A stretch of 64,000 nucleotides of DNA from Pseudomonas fluorescens (lineage in GTDB: Bacteria > Pseudomonadota > Gammaproteobacteria > Pseudomonadales > Pseudomonadaceae), in NCBI RefSeq assembly GCF_902498065.1, contig NZ_CABVIR010000001.1:1054001-1118000 (forward strand), written 5' to 3'. How positions within the stretch are numbered: position 1 is the first letter of the stretch; every line of letters begins with the position of its first letter. The notes beneath the pieces were generated by a model. That model did no database searches. It had not been told where the DNA came from and saw only the letters and a list, made by a program, of their open reading frames with translations. Made by a program: the position numbers and the translations under genes. Below are positions 30,036 to 39,995 of the stretch, piece after piece.

Positions 30036-30362
30036 TCAGACCGCAGGCGGTTTACGCGCTGCGCGAGGTTTCTTCTCGGTGGATTTCTCCCCGGGCGGGA
30101 TCACCTTTGCCGCCGCGACGGGTTTTGCCTTGGCTTTGGTTTTCGGCTCGCCAGCCTTGCCGTTGGCGGTTTTGCTGACGGCAGGTTTGGTGCCTGCCGT
30201 TTTGCTGCCGGCCGCCTTGGGCGATTTACTGGGGGCCAAAGCTTCGGCTTCCGCCAGTTTGCGAGCCATCTCCCAGTGCCGGGCTTCATGACCCTCGGGT
30301 TTTCCTTCCGATTCCCAGATCTGATAGGCAAATTCGCGGATGCGTTTATCGTCGGTACTCAT
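30036..30362 (-). CDS. DUF2934 protein with Lys/Ala/Pro-rich tail
   Basis: The 108-residue protein has an N-terminal DUF2934 helix pair (residues 5-37, RIREFAYQIWESEGKPEGHE then HWEMA). The rest is a low-complexity, strongly basic tail of Lys, Ala and Pro, similar to histone-H1-like tails. It could bind nucleic acid or an anionic polymer; the function of the domain is not known. Its start is two bases from the treY stop, which places it in the glgA-treZ-malQ-treY operon. DUF2934 proteins are often found in such glycogen/trehalose clusters. Confidence 0.82.
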   Translation of the reverse strand: MSTDDKRIREFAYQIWESEGKPEGHEARHWEMARKLAEAEALAPSKSPKAAGSKTAGTKPAVSKTANGKAGEPKTKAKAKPVAAAKVIPPGEKSTEKKPRAARKPPAV

Positions 30363-30364
30363 CG

Positions 30365-33151
30365 CTATGCTCCTGAACTGAACTCAAAGTTTTGGATAAA
30401 GAGATTGACCGGGAAATCCCCCAGCGCGGCGCCAATCATCAGCTCCTTGTGTTCTGTGACTGCGACGCTGGAAAAAAGTCCCTTCAGATTTTCGGCAGGG
30501 GTGGTGAACGGTAATTTGACTCGCGTATCGCCCCACTGCGGCACGCCGACATGGGGATTGGCACTGTTTTTCAGCAGGCCTGCACAACGTATCGGAACGA
30601 TCACGATGGCCCGCTTTTGGTTGTACGAGCGCGCAAATGCCAGCACCCGGTGTGCCTCGCTGCCGACCACTTCCAGCGCTTGATACGTCCCGCGCTGAAA
30701 CAGCTCGGCCTGTTCGGCACGCAGGTTTAACGTGCGCGCGATCAGGGTTTGTTTGATGCGTCCGTCACGCCAGTTGGCCAGCAGGTTTGCCAGTTCCGGC
30801 GGACGTTGCAGGGCCTGTTGGCGACTCGGGTAATCCACCGGGCGACGGTTGTCCGGATCGACCAGCGAGAAGTCCCAGTATTCGTTGCCTTGATAAAGGT
30901 CGGGAATGCCCGGCACAGTCATGCGCAGCAAGGTTTGCGCCAATCCGTTCAGTGCCCCGGCAATGGCAATGGTCTGCACCGCTTTGCCCAGCGCCGCGCG
31001 CAGCAATTCACCGTCAGGGCTCAGCAGCAGGCGTTCGATAAACACCTGGGTGGCACGTTCATACGCATCGTTCGGTGCGCTCCAGCTGCTTTGCAGCTTG
31101 GCTTCCCGCAAGGCTTTCTGCTGCCACTGCCACAGACGTTTGACGTAGTCCTCGAGCGCGGGCTGATCGTCGCCGCGCAGTTCCAGCGGCCAGCTGCCAA
31201 GAATCGCCTGATACAGAATCAATTCATCGCCCGCCGAGGGCATCACATCGTCGTCGCGCAACGGCCGGGCCAGCGTCTGCCAGAGCGCGACCTGCTCGGC
31301 GAACCACGTGCTGCATTCGCTCAACACCGCCAGCCGTGCGCGAGTGTCTTCGCCGCGTTTATGGTCGTGTGTCGCGGTGGCCAGCAGGTTGTCGGGGAAT
31401 TCGTCGAGCCGATTGAGGCACGCAGCATGAAAGTCGGCCACCGATGCGCTGAATTGCTCGGTGCTAAACCCCACGTCATTGCGCGACAGCAATACCGCCG
31501 AGCGATAAAACGCGGTGTCCTCGACCGCCTTCGCCGCCGCCGGTGAAGTCAGTTGCTGAAAGCGCACGCAAGCATGCTTGAGCATCTTGCGCGCGCGGCC
31601 CACCGGGCGTTTGCGCCAGGGTTCGCCGCCGAGCCAAAGGGCCAGGCAATCGAGCACGGGCCAATCCGCTTCGCCCAGGGTTTGCCGCGCTCCGTCCATG
31701 GCTTGCTGAAAAAACACATCGTCCTCAGCGGAGCGCCCACGAGGGCTGATGTAGGTGCGATACACCGGGAAGTGCACGATCAATTCCTGTAACGCCCGAC
31801 GAATCGCGCCGAGAGTCAGGTCGCGGGTCATCAGATCATCCCGGGCCACTTGCAGCAGGGCCTGGGCGACGCTTTCGAAATCGCCGGCAAGCGAACCGTT
31901 GAGAATTTGCTGACGGGCCAGTTGTGCTTCCTGACGGAAGTCGGCGGGCCTTTCGCTGTAACGGTTCCACACTTCGCCGAGGGTTTGCGCTCCGGCGGGA
32001 TCATGCTGGAGCAATGACAACTGATTCATGAATTCATAACCGGTGGTGCCATCCACCGACCAGTCACGGTGCAGGGTTTCGCCTTCACCCAGTATTTTCT
32101 CGACGTAGATCGGCAGGTGTCGCCCCGGCGCCAGGCTATCGACCCGACGCCGCAGTTTGCGGCAGTAACCGCGCGGATCGGCGAGGCCATCGATGTGGTC
32201 GATACGCAGGCCATCGATCAGGCCCTCGGCGATCAGTTCGAAGATCTTTGCGTGAGTCGCTTCGAACACGGCCGGGCGCTCCACGCGCAGACCGCCCAGT
32301 TCGTTGACATCGAAAAAGCGCCGCCAGTTGATGTCATCCGCTGCCGTGCGCCAACTGGCGAGACGATAGCTTTGACGTTCCAGCAACTGGTGCAGGCGCT
32401 GGAAACCTTCGGGCGTAAGCGAATCGTAGGCTTGCAGATTCTGCTCAATGAGGTGAAGCAGGGTCGGATTGCTGGCCAGTTCGCGCAGTTCGTCTTTCAA
32501 CGGCTTCGCCAGGCGGTGGGCGTCTGTCTGGTAACTCAAGGTGCTGAAACGGTCGGCCAGTGATTTGAATCGCTCGGTATCGTCCTTGAGCAATTCGCCG
32601 TAGTTCATCGGGCAAATCGGGAAATGATGGTCGTAGTGCTCGACGTAAAAAGCACCGTGCTGCGCATCAAAGCGCAAGGTCAGGGTGCCATCTTGCAATG
32701 CAACCCCGTAATCACTGCCCAGGAACGGCAGCAATAGCTGACCCTCCATCAACGGATCGGGTGAATGCCACTGAATGTCGAAAAATTCGCCGTACGGGCT
32801 CAAGCGCCCCCATTCCAGCAAGTCCTGCCACCAGGGATTATCGCCCCCGCCCACGGCCATGTGGTTGGAGACAATGTCGAGGATCAGCCCCATGTTCTGC
32901 TCGCGCAACGCGCTGACCAAACGGCGTAATGCCGCTTCGCCGCCCAGTTCCGGATTGACCGTGGTCGGGTCCACCACGTCATAGCCGTGCATTGAACCGG
33001 CGCGTGCGCTCAGTAGCGGCGAGGCATAAACATGGCTGATGCCGAGGCGGGCGAAATACGGCACCAACGGCACCGCATCGTCGAGGGTGAAGTCTTTATG
33101 AAACTGTAGGCGCAGGGTTGCCCGCAGCGGTTGAAGGCGTTGTTGATTCAT
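30365..33151 (-). CDS. treY: Malto-oligosyltrehalose synthase TreY
   Basis: This 928-residue GH13_26 enzyme starts with LRATLRLQFHKDFTLDDAVP and YFARLGISHVYASPLL. The catalytic Asp318 is in GLRIDHIDGLADPRGYC and the acid/base Glu in YVEKILGEGETL. DLYQGNEYWDFSLVDPDNRR is the usual TreY C-terminal signature. It turns the reducing-end alpha-1,4 bond of a maltodextrin into an alpha,alpha-1,1 bond, making maltooligosyl trehalose for TreZ. The start overlaps the malQ stop (ATGA). Confidence 0.95.
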   Translation of the reverse strand: MNQQRLQPLRATLRLQFHKDFTLDDAVPLVPYFARLGISHVYASPLLSARAGSMHGYDVVDPTTVNPELGGEAALRRLVSALREQNMGLILDIVSNHMAVGGGDNPWWQDLLEWGRLSPYGEFFDIQWHSPDPLMEGQLLLPFLGSDYGVALQDGTLTLRFDAQHGAFYVEHYDHHFPICPMNYGELLKDDTERFKSLADRFSTLSYQTDAHRLAKPLKDELRELASNPTLLHLIEQNLQAYDSLTPEGFQRLHQLLERQSYRLASWRTAADDINWRRFFDVNELGGLRVERPAVFEATHAKIFELIAEGLIDGLRIDHIDGLADPRGYCRKLRRRVDSLAPGRHLPIYVEKILGEGETLHRDWSVDGTTGYEFMNQLSLLQHDPAGAQTLGEVWNRYSERPADFRQEAQLARQQILNGSLAGDFESVAQALLQVARDDLMTRDLTLGAIRRALQELIVHFPVYRTYISPRGRSAEDDVFFQQAMDGARQTLGEADWPVLDCLALWLGGEPWRKRPVGRARKMLKHACVRFQQLTSPAAAKAVEDTAFYRSAVLLSRNDVGFSTEQFSASVADFHAACLNRLDEFPDNLLATATHDHKRGEDTRARLAVLSECSTWFAEQVALWQTLARPLRDDDVMPSAGDELILYQAILGSWPLELRGDDQPALEDYVKRLWQWQQKALREAKLQSSWSAPNDAYERATQVFIERLLLSPDGELLRAALGKAVQTIAIAGALNGLAQTLLRMTVPGIPDLYQGNEYWDFSLVDPDNRRPVDYPSRQQALQRPPELANLLANWRDGRIKQTLIARTLNLRAEQAELFQRGTYQALEVVGSEAHRVLAFARSYNQKRAIVIVPIRCAGLLKNSANPHVGVPQWGDTRVKLPFTTPAENLKGLFSSVAVTEHKELMIGAALGDFPVNLFIQNFEFSSGA

Positions 33152-35226
33152 CGGTCACGCTCGGCCGCCTGAAGCCGCGCGCAGGCGAGCAATTCCAGGC
33201 GCCGGGCAGCGTCCGGGACATCGAGCAAGGTTTCGCTGGCACCGGGCAAACGGCGCGACCAATTCGGATGGGTGTCGATGGTGCCGGGCAGGTTGGATTG
33301 CTGTTCGACACCCAGGGCGTCCTCCAGCGGCAGCAACACCAGCGGCGCGCGGGTATGGCCGAGGAAGCGGATGGCTGCGTCGAGTATCTGATCGGTCTCA
33401 TGGGACTCTTCGCGGAAGTTCTGTGGGTCCTCGCTTAACACCCGGCGCAGGCCTTCGCGCTCGTGCTCACGGTGACGTCGCCACTCGATTTCACCCGTGG
33501 CGTCGACCAGGCTCAGTCGGGCGTTCCAGTCGATATCGCGGCCATGCCACCAGCCATTGAGCGTCGGCAAATCGTGGGTGCTGGTGGTGGCCAGTGCGTT
33601 GTCCGGCCAGTCGAGGATCGGCTTGAAGTGGGCGTTGTCCTGTTCAAACAGCAACACGCGCATGCCGAGAATCGAACGGGCGATGAGTTTTTCCCGTAGC
33701 CCGTCCGGTACCGTGCCGAGGTCTTCGCCGAGCACGATGGCCTGATGCCGATGGGACTCAAGGGTCAGCAGTCGCAGCAGATCGTCCACCGGGTAGTACA
33801 GATACGCGCCATCGGCGGGTGACGCGCCGTTGGGGATCACCCACAGACGCTGCAGGCCCATGACGTGATCGATGCGCAGGCCGCCGGCATGGGCGAAGTT
33901 GGCCCGGAGCATTTCGATGAAGGCGCGAAAGCCGTGGCGCACCAGGCCCTCGGGCGAGAACGCGGAAATGCCCCAGCCCTGGCCGGTGCGATTGAGAATG
34001 TCCGGCGGCGCGCCCACCGTCAGCGAGGCGAGCAATTCGTCCTGGCGACTCCAGGCCTGACTGCCACCACCGTCGGCACCGACCGCCAGATCGGCGATCA
34101 GGCCAATGCTCATGCCGCTGCTGCGGGCGGCGGTTTGTGCGCGTTCCAGGCATCGGGTAATCAGCCACTGGCAGAAGGCAAAGAAGCCAATGCGTCCGGC
34201 GTTCTCTTCGGCAAATTCAGCCAGCGCAGCGCTGCGCGGGTCGCGCCATTGTTCGGGCCATTCGCGCCAGTCGAGGTTTTCACCCTTGGCGGCGCGGGCT
34301 TCCTGAATGGCTTCAAAGCGACAGTGGTTTTCCAATGCTTCGCCCGCCGCGTGGCGAAAGCTGCTGAAGTCAGCGTGCAACGGGTGTTCGCCCTGGACAA
34401 AGCCTTCGTACAACGCCTGCAACAGGCGGTGCTTGGCTTCGGCCGCGACAGGCCAGTCGACCAGCGTCTGTTGTTCCAGATGCTTGAGCTCGGCAGCGAG
34501 CCCGGTGGCGTCAATCGCCGTGCGCATCGCGCGTTCGCCAAGGATCGCGCCGGGCGCTGCGTACAGGCTGTTGAGGAACAAACGGCTGGACGGCGAATAA
34601 GGGCTGTAGCGCTGGGTGTCGCTGCTGAACATCGCGTGCAGCGGGCTGATCGCCAGCGCTTCGGCACCGCGCTCACCGGCCACACGGGCGAGATCTTCCA
34701 GCGCCTGGGTGTCACCAAAACCACCGTCGCCGGGACGGCGCAGCGAGTACAACTGCACGCTCAGCCCCCAGGCGCGAGGGATCGGGCTGTCGACCGCATC
34801 GCCGACGCTGTAGCAGCGTGTCGGTGCCACGGCCAGCGTAAACGATTGGCCGTCGATACTGACGTGCTGATAACCGACCGGGATCAGACCGGGCAACATG
34901 GCCTCGGCATCCAGTTTCATCGTGAGTCGCGAGCCGTCTTCAAGGTGGATCTCGCAGGGTGTTTGCGGCTCGAAATAATGCGCCAGGCTGAGGCCCACGC
35001 CAAAGTCCGCGGTCAGCAGTGGCGGCAGATGCCGGGTTTGCTGCACCTGCTGCAGTTCGAGCAGGCTGGCATCGATTTCCTGGGCGCTGCCGGCCGGATG
35101 GCCGAGCCCGGTCAGGACATTGCGTAACACCGATGGTGCGACTTTCTGTGGGCGGCCGTTGGCATCGATCCAGTCGACGGCCAGGCCAGCTCGGCTGGCC
35201 AGTATTTCCAATTGCGCATCACTCAT
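33148..35226 (-). CDS. malQ: 4-alpha-glucanotransferase MalQ (amylomaltase)
   Basis: The product is 692 residues. The start at 35226 (MSDAQLEILASRAGL) overlaps the treZ stop as ATGA. It is a GH77 disproportionating enzyme: WGLSVQLYSLR near the N-terminal end of the barrel, nucleophile Asp453 in GLRIDHVMGLQRLWVIP, acid/base Glu in IVLGEDLGTVP, and STHDLPTLNGWWHGRD. The length above that of plant D-enzyme matches the E. coli type with an N-terminal extension. It moves malto-oligosaccharide units between chains, recycling short glucans left by GlgX or TreYZ. The order glgA-treZ-malQ-treY is the one I recall from other pseudomonads. Confidence 0.95.
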   Translation of the reverse strand: MSDAQLEILASRAGLAVDWIDANGRPQKVAPSVLRNVLTGLGHPAGSAQEIDASLLELQQVQQTRHLPPLLTADFGVGLSLAHYFEPQTPCEIHLEDGSRLTMKLDAEAMLPGLIPVGYQHVSIDGQSFTLAVAPTRCYSVGDAVDSPIPRAWGLSVQLYSLRRPGDGGFGDTQALEDLARVAGERGAEALAISPLHAMFSSDTQRYSPYSPSSRLFLNSLYAAPGAILGERAMRTAIDATGLAAELKHLEQQTLVDWPVAAEAKHRLLQALYEGFVQGEHPLHADFSSFRHAAGEALENHCRFEAIQEARAAKGENLDWREWPEQWRDPRSAALAEFAEENAGRIGFFAFCQWLITRCLERAQTAARSSGMSIGLIADLAVGADGGGSQAWSRQDELLASLTVGAPPDILNRTGQGWGISAFSPEGLVRHGFRAFIEMLRANFAHAGGLRIDHVMGLQRLWVIPNGASPADGAYLYYPVDDLLRLLTLESHRHQAIVLGEDLGTVPDGLREKLIARSILGMRVLLFEQDNAHFKPILDWPDNALATTSTHDLPTLNGWWHGRDIDWNARLSLVDATGEIEWRRHREHEREGLRRVLSEDPQNFREESHETDQILDAAIRFLGHTRAPLVLLPLEDALGVEQQSNLPGTIDTHPNWSRRLPGASETLLDVPDAARRLELLACARLQAAERDR

Positions 35227-37019
35227 TGGCGCTCTCCATCCGGGGGTAGCAAAGGGGCTGCGGCCGTGAGGCTGACTAGCGCGCAATACGGGGCAAGGGT
35301 GCCCTGATTCAACAGGTCGGCAGACTTCGGCGGGTGTTCGAACAACAACGAAGTGTCGGCCTGTGGGGAGTGGACCACCGGCGTGTCGCTGAGGTTCAGG
35401 TCAATGCGCAGCAGACTGCCATCGCCCAATTGCCAGCGCGCGGTCACCGCGCCCGGCGCCAGTACCTCAGCCCCCAACGGGTGCGCACCGGGCAGGCGCG
35501 GGATGATCTGCTCATGGCGGATTTGCAACAGTTGGCGATACAACGCGTAAATGGCCGACTGCCCGCTCGCCGTCAAGTTCGGTCGGGAGTCTTCGAAGGT
35601 CTGCTGCGCGTTCGGGTCGGGAATCTGTTCACGCTTGTCCGGATCGGCAAATGCGGCGAACGCGGAGAACTCGTTACGTCGACCTTCGCGAACGAGTTCC
35701 GCCAGTTCGCCGTGATGGCTGGTGAAAAACAGGAACGGTTGCTCGGCGGCAAACTCGTCGCCCATGAACATCAGCGGGATCATCGGCGACAACAGCAACA
35801 ACACTGTCGCCGCTTTCAATGCGTCGGGCTGGGCGAGTTGGTGCAGTCGTTCGCCGAACGCGCGATTACCGATCTGGTCATGATTCTGCAAGAACAGCAC
35901 GAACGCCGTGGGCGGCAAGTGACCGCTGGGCTCCCCTCGGGCTTCGCCGTGCCGATCGGTGTGACCCTGGAACACGAAACCCTGGCTCAGGCAGCGGGCC
36001 AATTGTTCGGTGGGATTGTCGGCGTAGTCTGCGTAATAGGCGTCGGTTTCACCGGTCAGCAGCACGTGCAAGGCGTTGTGGCCGTCGTCGTTCCACTGTG
36101 CGTCGTAACCTTCCTGCAGCAAGCTGGCCTGGTTGTGTTCGTTTTCGACGGTCAACCACACGTGCCTCGCCGGGTCGGTCTGCTGCCGGATGCGTTGCGC
36201 CAGTTCTTGTAGAAAGTCCGGGCTTTTGATCGCGTGCACCGCGTCGAAGCGCAACCCGTCAAAGCGGTATTCCAGCAACCACATCAACGCATTGTCGATA
36301 AAGAAGTCGCGCACCTCGCGCCGCCGGAAGTCGATGGCCGCGCCCCAGGGCGTGTGCTTGTCTTCATTGAAGAACGCCTTGGCGTAGCGGTGCAGGTAAT
36401 TGCCGTCCGGGCCGAAGTGGTTGTAGACCACGTCGAGCATCACCGCGAGGCCATGGCCGTGAGCGGTGTCGATCAGGTGCTTGAGTTGTTCGGGCGTGCC
36501 GTAGGAGGCTTGGGGCGCGTAGGGCAGAACCCCGTCGTAGCCCCAATTGCGATCACCTGGGAACTGCGCCAGTGGCATCAGTTCGATGGCGGTAATGCCC
36601 AGTTCGGCAAGCCGCGCCAAGTGCTGCTCGACCTCAACGAAACCGCCCAGCGCACCCACGTGCAGCTCGTAGATCACCGCCTCGTTCCATGGCCGCCCCA
36701 GCCAGTCGCGGTGTCGCCAGGTGTAGGCGAGAGGATCGACCACCACGCTGTGCCGATGAATGTCACCGGCCTGAGCGCGGGAGGCCGGGTCGGGCACCTC
36801 CAGCTCGCCATCAATGTTGTAGCGGTAACGCGTACCCGCAGGACAGCGCGTTTCGATCACGAACCAGCCATCGGCCTGAGGCAGTAGCGGCAAGGATTGT
36901 CCATCTTCCAGTTCGACACTGACAAAAAACGCATCTGGCGCCCACAAGGCAAAACGCGTGTGCTCTGCGTCCAGCATGATTGCGCCGTGGGGCCAGGTCT
37001 CAAGGGTCCGTAACGGCAT
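35223..37019 (-). CDS. treZ: Malto-oligosyltrehalose trehalohydrolase TreZ
   Basis: This 598-residue GH13_10 enzyme has an N-terminal CBM48-like module (GAIMLDAEHTRFALWAPDAF) and the barrel with IELMPLAQFPGDRNWGYDGV. The nucleophile is Asp259 in DGLRFDAVHAIKSPDF, the acid/base Glu lies in WLTVENEHNQAS, and FLQNHDQIGNRAFGERL follows. It releases trehalose from maltooligosyl trehalose made by TreY. The gap to the glgA stop is only 14 bases, and the stop overlaps the malQ start. Confidence 0.95.
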   Translation of the reverse strand: MPLRTLETWPHGAIMLDAEHTRFALWAPDAFFVSVELEDGQSLPLLPQADGWFVIETRCPAGTRYRYNIDGELEVPDPASRAQAGDIHRHSVVVDPLAYTWRHRDWLGRPWNEAVIYELHVGALGGFVEVEQHLARLAELGITAIELMPLAQFPGDRNWGYDGVLPYAPQASYGTPEQLKHLIDTAHGHGLAVMLDVVYNHFGPDGNYLHRYAKAFFNEDKHTPWGAAIDFRRREVRDFFIDNALMWLLEYRFDGLRFDAVHAIKSPDFLQELAQRIRQQTDPARHVWLTVENEHNQASLLQEGYDAQWNDDGHNALHVLLTGETDAYYADYADNPTEQLARCLSQGFVFQGHTDRHGEARGEPSGHLPPTAFVLFLQNHDQIGNRAFGERLHQLAQPDALKAATVLLLLSPMIPLMFMGDEFAAEQPFLFFTSHHGELAELVREGRRNEFSAFAAFADPDKREQIPDPNAQQTFEDSRPNLTASGQSAIYALYRQLLQIRHEQIIPRLPGAHPLGAEVLAPGAVTARWQLGDGSLLRIDLNLSDTPVVHSPQADTSLLFEHPPKSADLLNQGTLAPYCALVSLTAAAPLLPPDGERQ

Positions 37020-37033
37020 TGTTCAAAAACCTC

Positions 37034-38620
37034 TTACTGTTTGTTCGATTTCCCCAGCGCTTTAGCCACCAGTTGTTCGTAGAGTTCGGCATAGGGTTCG
37101 ACGGCTTTGCACCAGTTGAACGGTGCGGCCATGGCCCGGCAACGCATGGCATTGAGCAGGCCGGGGAAGGCGAATACCTTGAAGGCGCGGCTCAGGGCTT
37201 CCTGATAGCTCTCGACCGTGGATTCGTCGAACAGGAAACCGGTTACGCCATTTTCGATGGTGTCGGCCAGGCCGCCGGTGTTGCGCGCCACTGGCAACGA
37301 ACCAAAGCGCTGGGCGTACATCTGGCTCAAACCGCAAGGTTCATAACGCGAGGGCATCAGCAGGAAATCGCTGCCGGCGAACATGCGGCGGGCGTCGGTT
37401 TCGTTGAAGCCGATGCGCACACCGATCTGCCCCGGAAACCGCAGGGCCAGTTCACGCATCGCTTGTTCTTCTTCGGGCTCGCCACGGCCGATGATTGCGA
37501 TCTGGCCACCGGATTCGACGATGTATTCGGACACCGCCTCCGTCAGGTCCAGACCTTTCTGATAGACCAGGCGCGAGACCACGGCGAACAGCGGCCCTTC
37601 GGAATCGTCCAGCCCGAACAGTTCGCGCACGTGCGCCGCGTTGACCGCTTTGCCGTCCCAGTCACCGATGCTGAAGGGGCAGAACAGGTGCGGATCGGTG
37701 GCCGCGTCCCAGCTCTCATCGATGCCATTGGGAATACCGCTGAGCAGGCCTTGCTGGGTCTTGGCGGCCAGAAAACCGTCGAGGCCGCAGCCGAAGGCCG
37801 GCGTGGTGATTTCCTGGGCGTAGGTGGCGCTGACGGTGGTGATGTGGCTTGAGTAAGCCATGCCGGCCTTGAGGAACGACATCTTGCCGTAAAACTCCAT
37901 GCCTTCCTGTTGCAGCGCATGATTGGGAATGCCCAGCTCCGGGCACGAGCCCAGGCTGGTCACGCCTTGGTAAGCGAGGTTATGAATGGTGAACAGCGTC
38001 GGCGTGCGCTGACCGCGCCAGTGCATGTAGGCGGGGGCCAGGCCTGCAGGCCAGTCATGGGCGTGCACCAGGTCCGGGCACCAGTGGATTTGTGCGAGGT
38101 TGGCGGCGATATCGGCAGCCGCCAGGCCCAGGCGGGCGAAACGGATATGGTTGTCCGGCCAGTCGCGGCCGTTATTGGCGCCGTAGGGAGAACCTTCGCG
38201 CTCGTAGAGTTCAGGGCAGATCAACACGTAAATGACCAGACCGTCAGGCATGTCCATGCGCCCGATCTTGCAGGGAGGCAGTGCGGCATGGCCGCCGAGT
38301 TCGCCAATAATGTGAATCGGGTTTTCACTGTGCAGCACCTGCGGGTAACCGGGGATCAGCACACGTACGTCGTGCAATAAAGCCATGGCCCGGGGCAGCG
38401 CTGCGGAAACGTCGCCCAGACCGCCGGTCTTCACCAGGTCGGCGATTTCCGAGGTCACGAACAACACTTTCTTTCGATTGGGATTCTGCTTGACCACCGG
38501 TGTGAGCGTCTTCGTGCCCGGGACGCTGATGGATTGGGCACTTGGGGCGCTCACGGCGCTCGTTTCGCCGACCTGCTGATGAGCACGTTCTCCCTGAATA
38601 TCTAAAGCCGCACTGATCAT
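37034..38620 (-). CDS. glgA: Glycogen (alpha-glucan) synthase GlgA
   Basis: The 528-residue GT5 glycosyltransferase starts at the ATG at 38620, which has GGGAG seven bases upstream; the frame to 38785 is rejected. The first 50 or so residues are a Ser/Ala/Gln-rich extension that E. coli GlgA lacks. The body begins KKVLFVTSEIADLVKTGGLGDV with the nucleotide-sugar-binding KTGGL. The C-terminal half has VSRLVYQKGLDLTE and RYEPCGLSQMYAQRFG. It builds linear alpha-1,4-glucan from ADP- or UDP-glucose. No glgC (ADP-glucose pyrophosphorylase) is in the window, so the donor source is outside or is UDP-glucose. It is the first gene of the long - strand operon. Confidence 0.95.
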   Translation of the reverse strand: MISAALDIQGERAHQQVGETSAVSAPSAQSISVPGTKTLTPVVKQNPNRKKVLFVTSEIADLVKTGGLGDVSAALPRAMALLHDVRVLIPGYPQVLHSENPIHIIGELGGHAALPPCKIGRMDMPDGLVIYVLICPELYEREGSPYGANNGRDWPDNHIRFARLGLAAADIAANLAQIHWCPDLVHAHDWPAGLAPAYMHWRGQRTPTLFTIHNLAYQGVTSLGSCPELGIPNHALQQEGMEFYGKMSFLKAGMAYSSHITTVSATYAQEITTPAFGCGLDGFLAAKTQQGLLSGIPNGIDESWDAATDPHLFCPFSIGDWDGKAVNAAHVRELFGLDDSEGPLFAVVSRLVYQKGLDLTEAVSEYIVESGGQIAIIGRGEPEEEQAMRELALRFPGQIGVRIGFNETDARRMFAGSDFLLMPSRYEPCGLSQMYAQRFGSLPVARNTGGLADTIENGVTGFLFDESTVESYQEALSRAFKVFAFPGLLNAMRCRAMAAPFNWCKAVEPYAELYEQLVAKALGKSNKQ

Positions 38621-39175
38621 ATGAATCTCCCGTGTTGTTGATCTAATTCTAGGTCTGGCAAACGGTGTTTCGTGGCCAAATCCTGTGGCCGGGCGCAAAC
38701 GCGCTACGCATCGGCGAGCAAACGCTGCCCATGCGTTAAAGCAGAATGGCTGGAGTGGCCGTTGCAAGGATTGCACCAGTAGCAACGCACCTACCTTTCA
38801 GAGGACCGACCATGAATGGCAAAAGTTTCGATTTTTTTGACACTTTGTGACCGGCCGGTTTTGCCCCGCGAAAATGAGTCTAGGCCAGAACTTAGAGCGG
38901 TGAAGGCCAGATGGCAAAATTGTTCGACAATCGGTTCAAAGCGGTACGGACGTGCCGGATAGAGAGTCGAACGCTCCGACGAAGGGCATGTTTTTTTGCG
39001 ATCAGGCCCCAAAAAGTAACCTGGCAGTCACATGGATGTGCGAGGGCGATTACACCGGCGCACTGTTGTGGTGCGCTCCCAGGTCCCGCTTTTGGCCGAA
39101 CCGCTGCCTTACTGCGGCGAGGGTTGCCTTGGTATAGTTCGGGCCTCTTTTTTTGCCCGGTAAAGGATCACTGCC
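38621..39175. other. Divergent intergenic region, no gene supported
   Basis: This 555-base region separates glgA (- strand) from the crotonase gene (+ strand) and must hold promoters for both. A TATAGT hexamer at 39133-39138 is a fair -10 candidate for the crotonase gene, followed by an inverted CGGGC/GCCCG pair around a T-run. Short frames here lack ribosome binding sites. No REP element is present. Confidence 0.5.
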
Positions 39176-39988
39176 ATGTCTCAGTACACTGCGTTCACCG
39201 TCGAACTGGCCGATAAAATTGCCCATGTGCAGATCAATCGTCCGGAAAAGATCAATTCGATGAACGCCGCGTTCTGGAGCGAGATCATCGAGATCTTCCA
39301 GTGGATCGATGACACCGACGAAGTTCGGGTGGTTGTGCTCAGTGGTGCCGGCAAACATTTTTCTTCCGGTATCGACCTGATGATGCTGGCCGGAGTGGCC
39401 AATGAGTTGGGCAAGGACGTTGGCCGCAATGCGCGTCTGCTGCGCCGCAAGATCCTCGCACTGCAAGCGTCCTTCAATGCTGTCGACAACTGCCGCAAGC
39501 CTGTACTGGCAGCTATTCAGGGTTATTGCCTGGGCGGTGCGATCGACCTGATTGCCGCCTGCGACATGCGTTACGCCGCCGAAGACGCGCAATTCTCGAT
39601 CAAGGAAATCGACATCGGCATGGCGGCCGATGTAGGCACCTTGCAACGCTTGCCGCGGATCATCGGTGACGGCATGCTGCGTGAACTGGCTTACACTGGT
39701 CGCTCGTTTGGTGCCGAGGAAGCGCGCAGCATCGGTCTGGTCAATCGCGTCTACAGCGACGCCGCCAGCCTGTTGGACGGCGTCATGGGCCTTGCCCGAG
39801 ACATTGCCGGCAAGTCGCCGATTGCCATAACCGGCACCAAGGAGATGATCAGCTACATGCGCGACCATCGCATCGATGACGGCCTCGAATACGTCGCCAC
39901 GTGGAACGCCGCCATGCTGCAATCCACTGACTTGCGCGTGGCCATGGCCGCCCATATGAGCAAACAGAAACCCGAATTTCTGGATTGA
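39176..39988 (+). CDS. Crotonase-family protein, dienoyl-CoA isomerase-like
   Basis: This 270-residue enoyl-CoA hydratase/isomerase superfamily protein has the oxyanion-hole segments GAGKHFSSGIDLMML (near residue 58) and GYCLGGAIDLIAACD (near 118). SIKEIDIGMAADVGTLQRLP (near 142) has the Asp positions typical of delta3,5-delta2,4-dienoyl-CoA isomerase instead of the paired Glu of hydratases. The likely role is isomerising dienoyl-CoA intermediates in unsaturated fatty acid oxidation. AAGGA nine bases upstream supports the start. nudC follows seven bases after the stop, so the two are probably co-transcribed. Confidence 0.85.
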   Translation: MSQYTAFTVELADKIAHVQINRPEKINSMNAAFWSEIIEIFQWIDDTDEVRVVVLSGAGKHFSSGIDLMMLAGVANELGKDVGRNARLLRRKILALQASFNAVDNCRKPVLAAIQGYCLGGAIDLIAACDMRYAAEDAQFSIKEIDIGMAADVGTLQRLPRIIGDGMLRELAYTGRSFGAEEARSIGLVNRVYSDAASLLDGVMGLARDIAGKSPIAITGTKEMISYMRDHRIDDGLEYVATWNAAMLQSTDLRVAMAAHMSKQKPEFLD

Positions 39989-39995
39989 TTGAAAA

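Noticed and set aside
38791..39012. 73-codon minus-strand frame upstream of glgA
   Set aside because: No ribosome binding site, no recognisable product; it lies in the promoter region.
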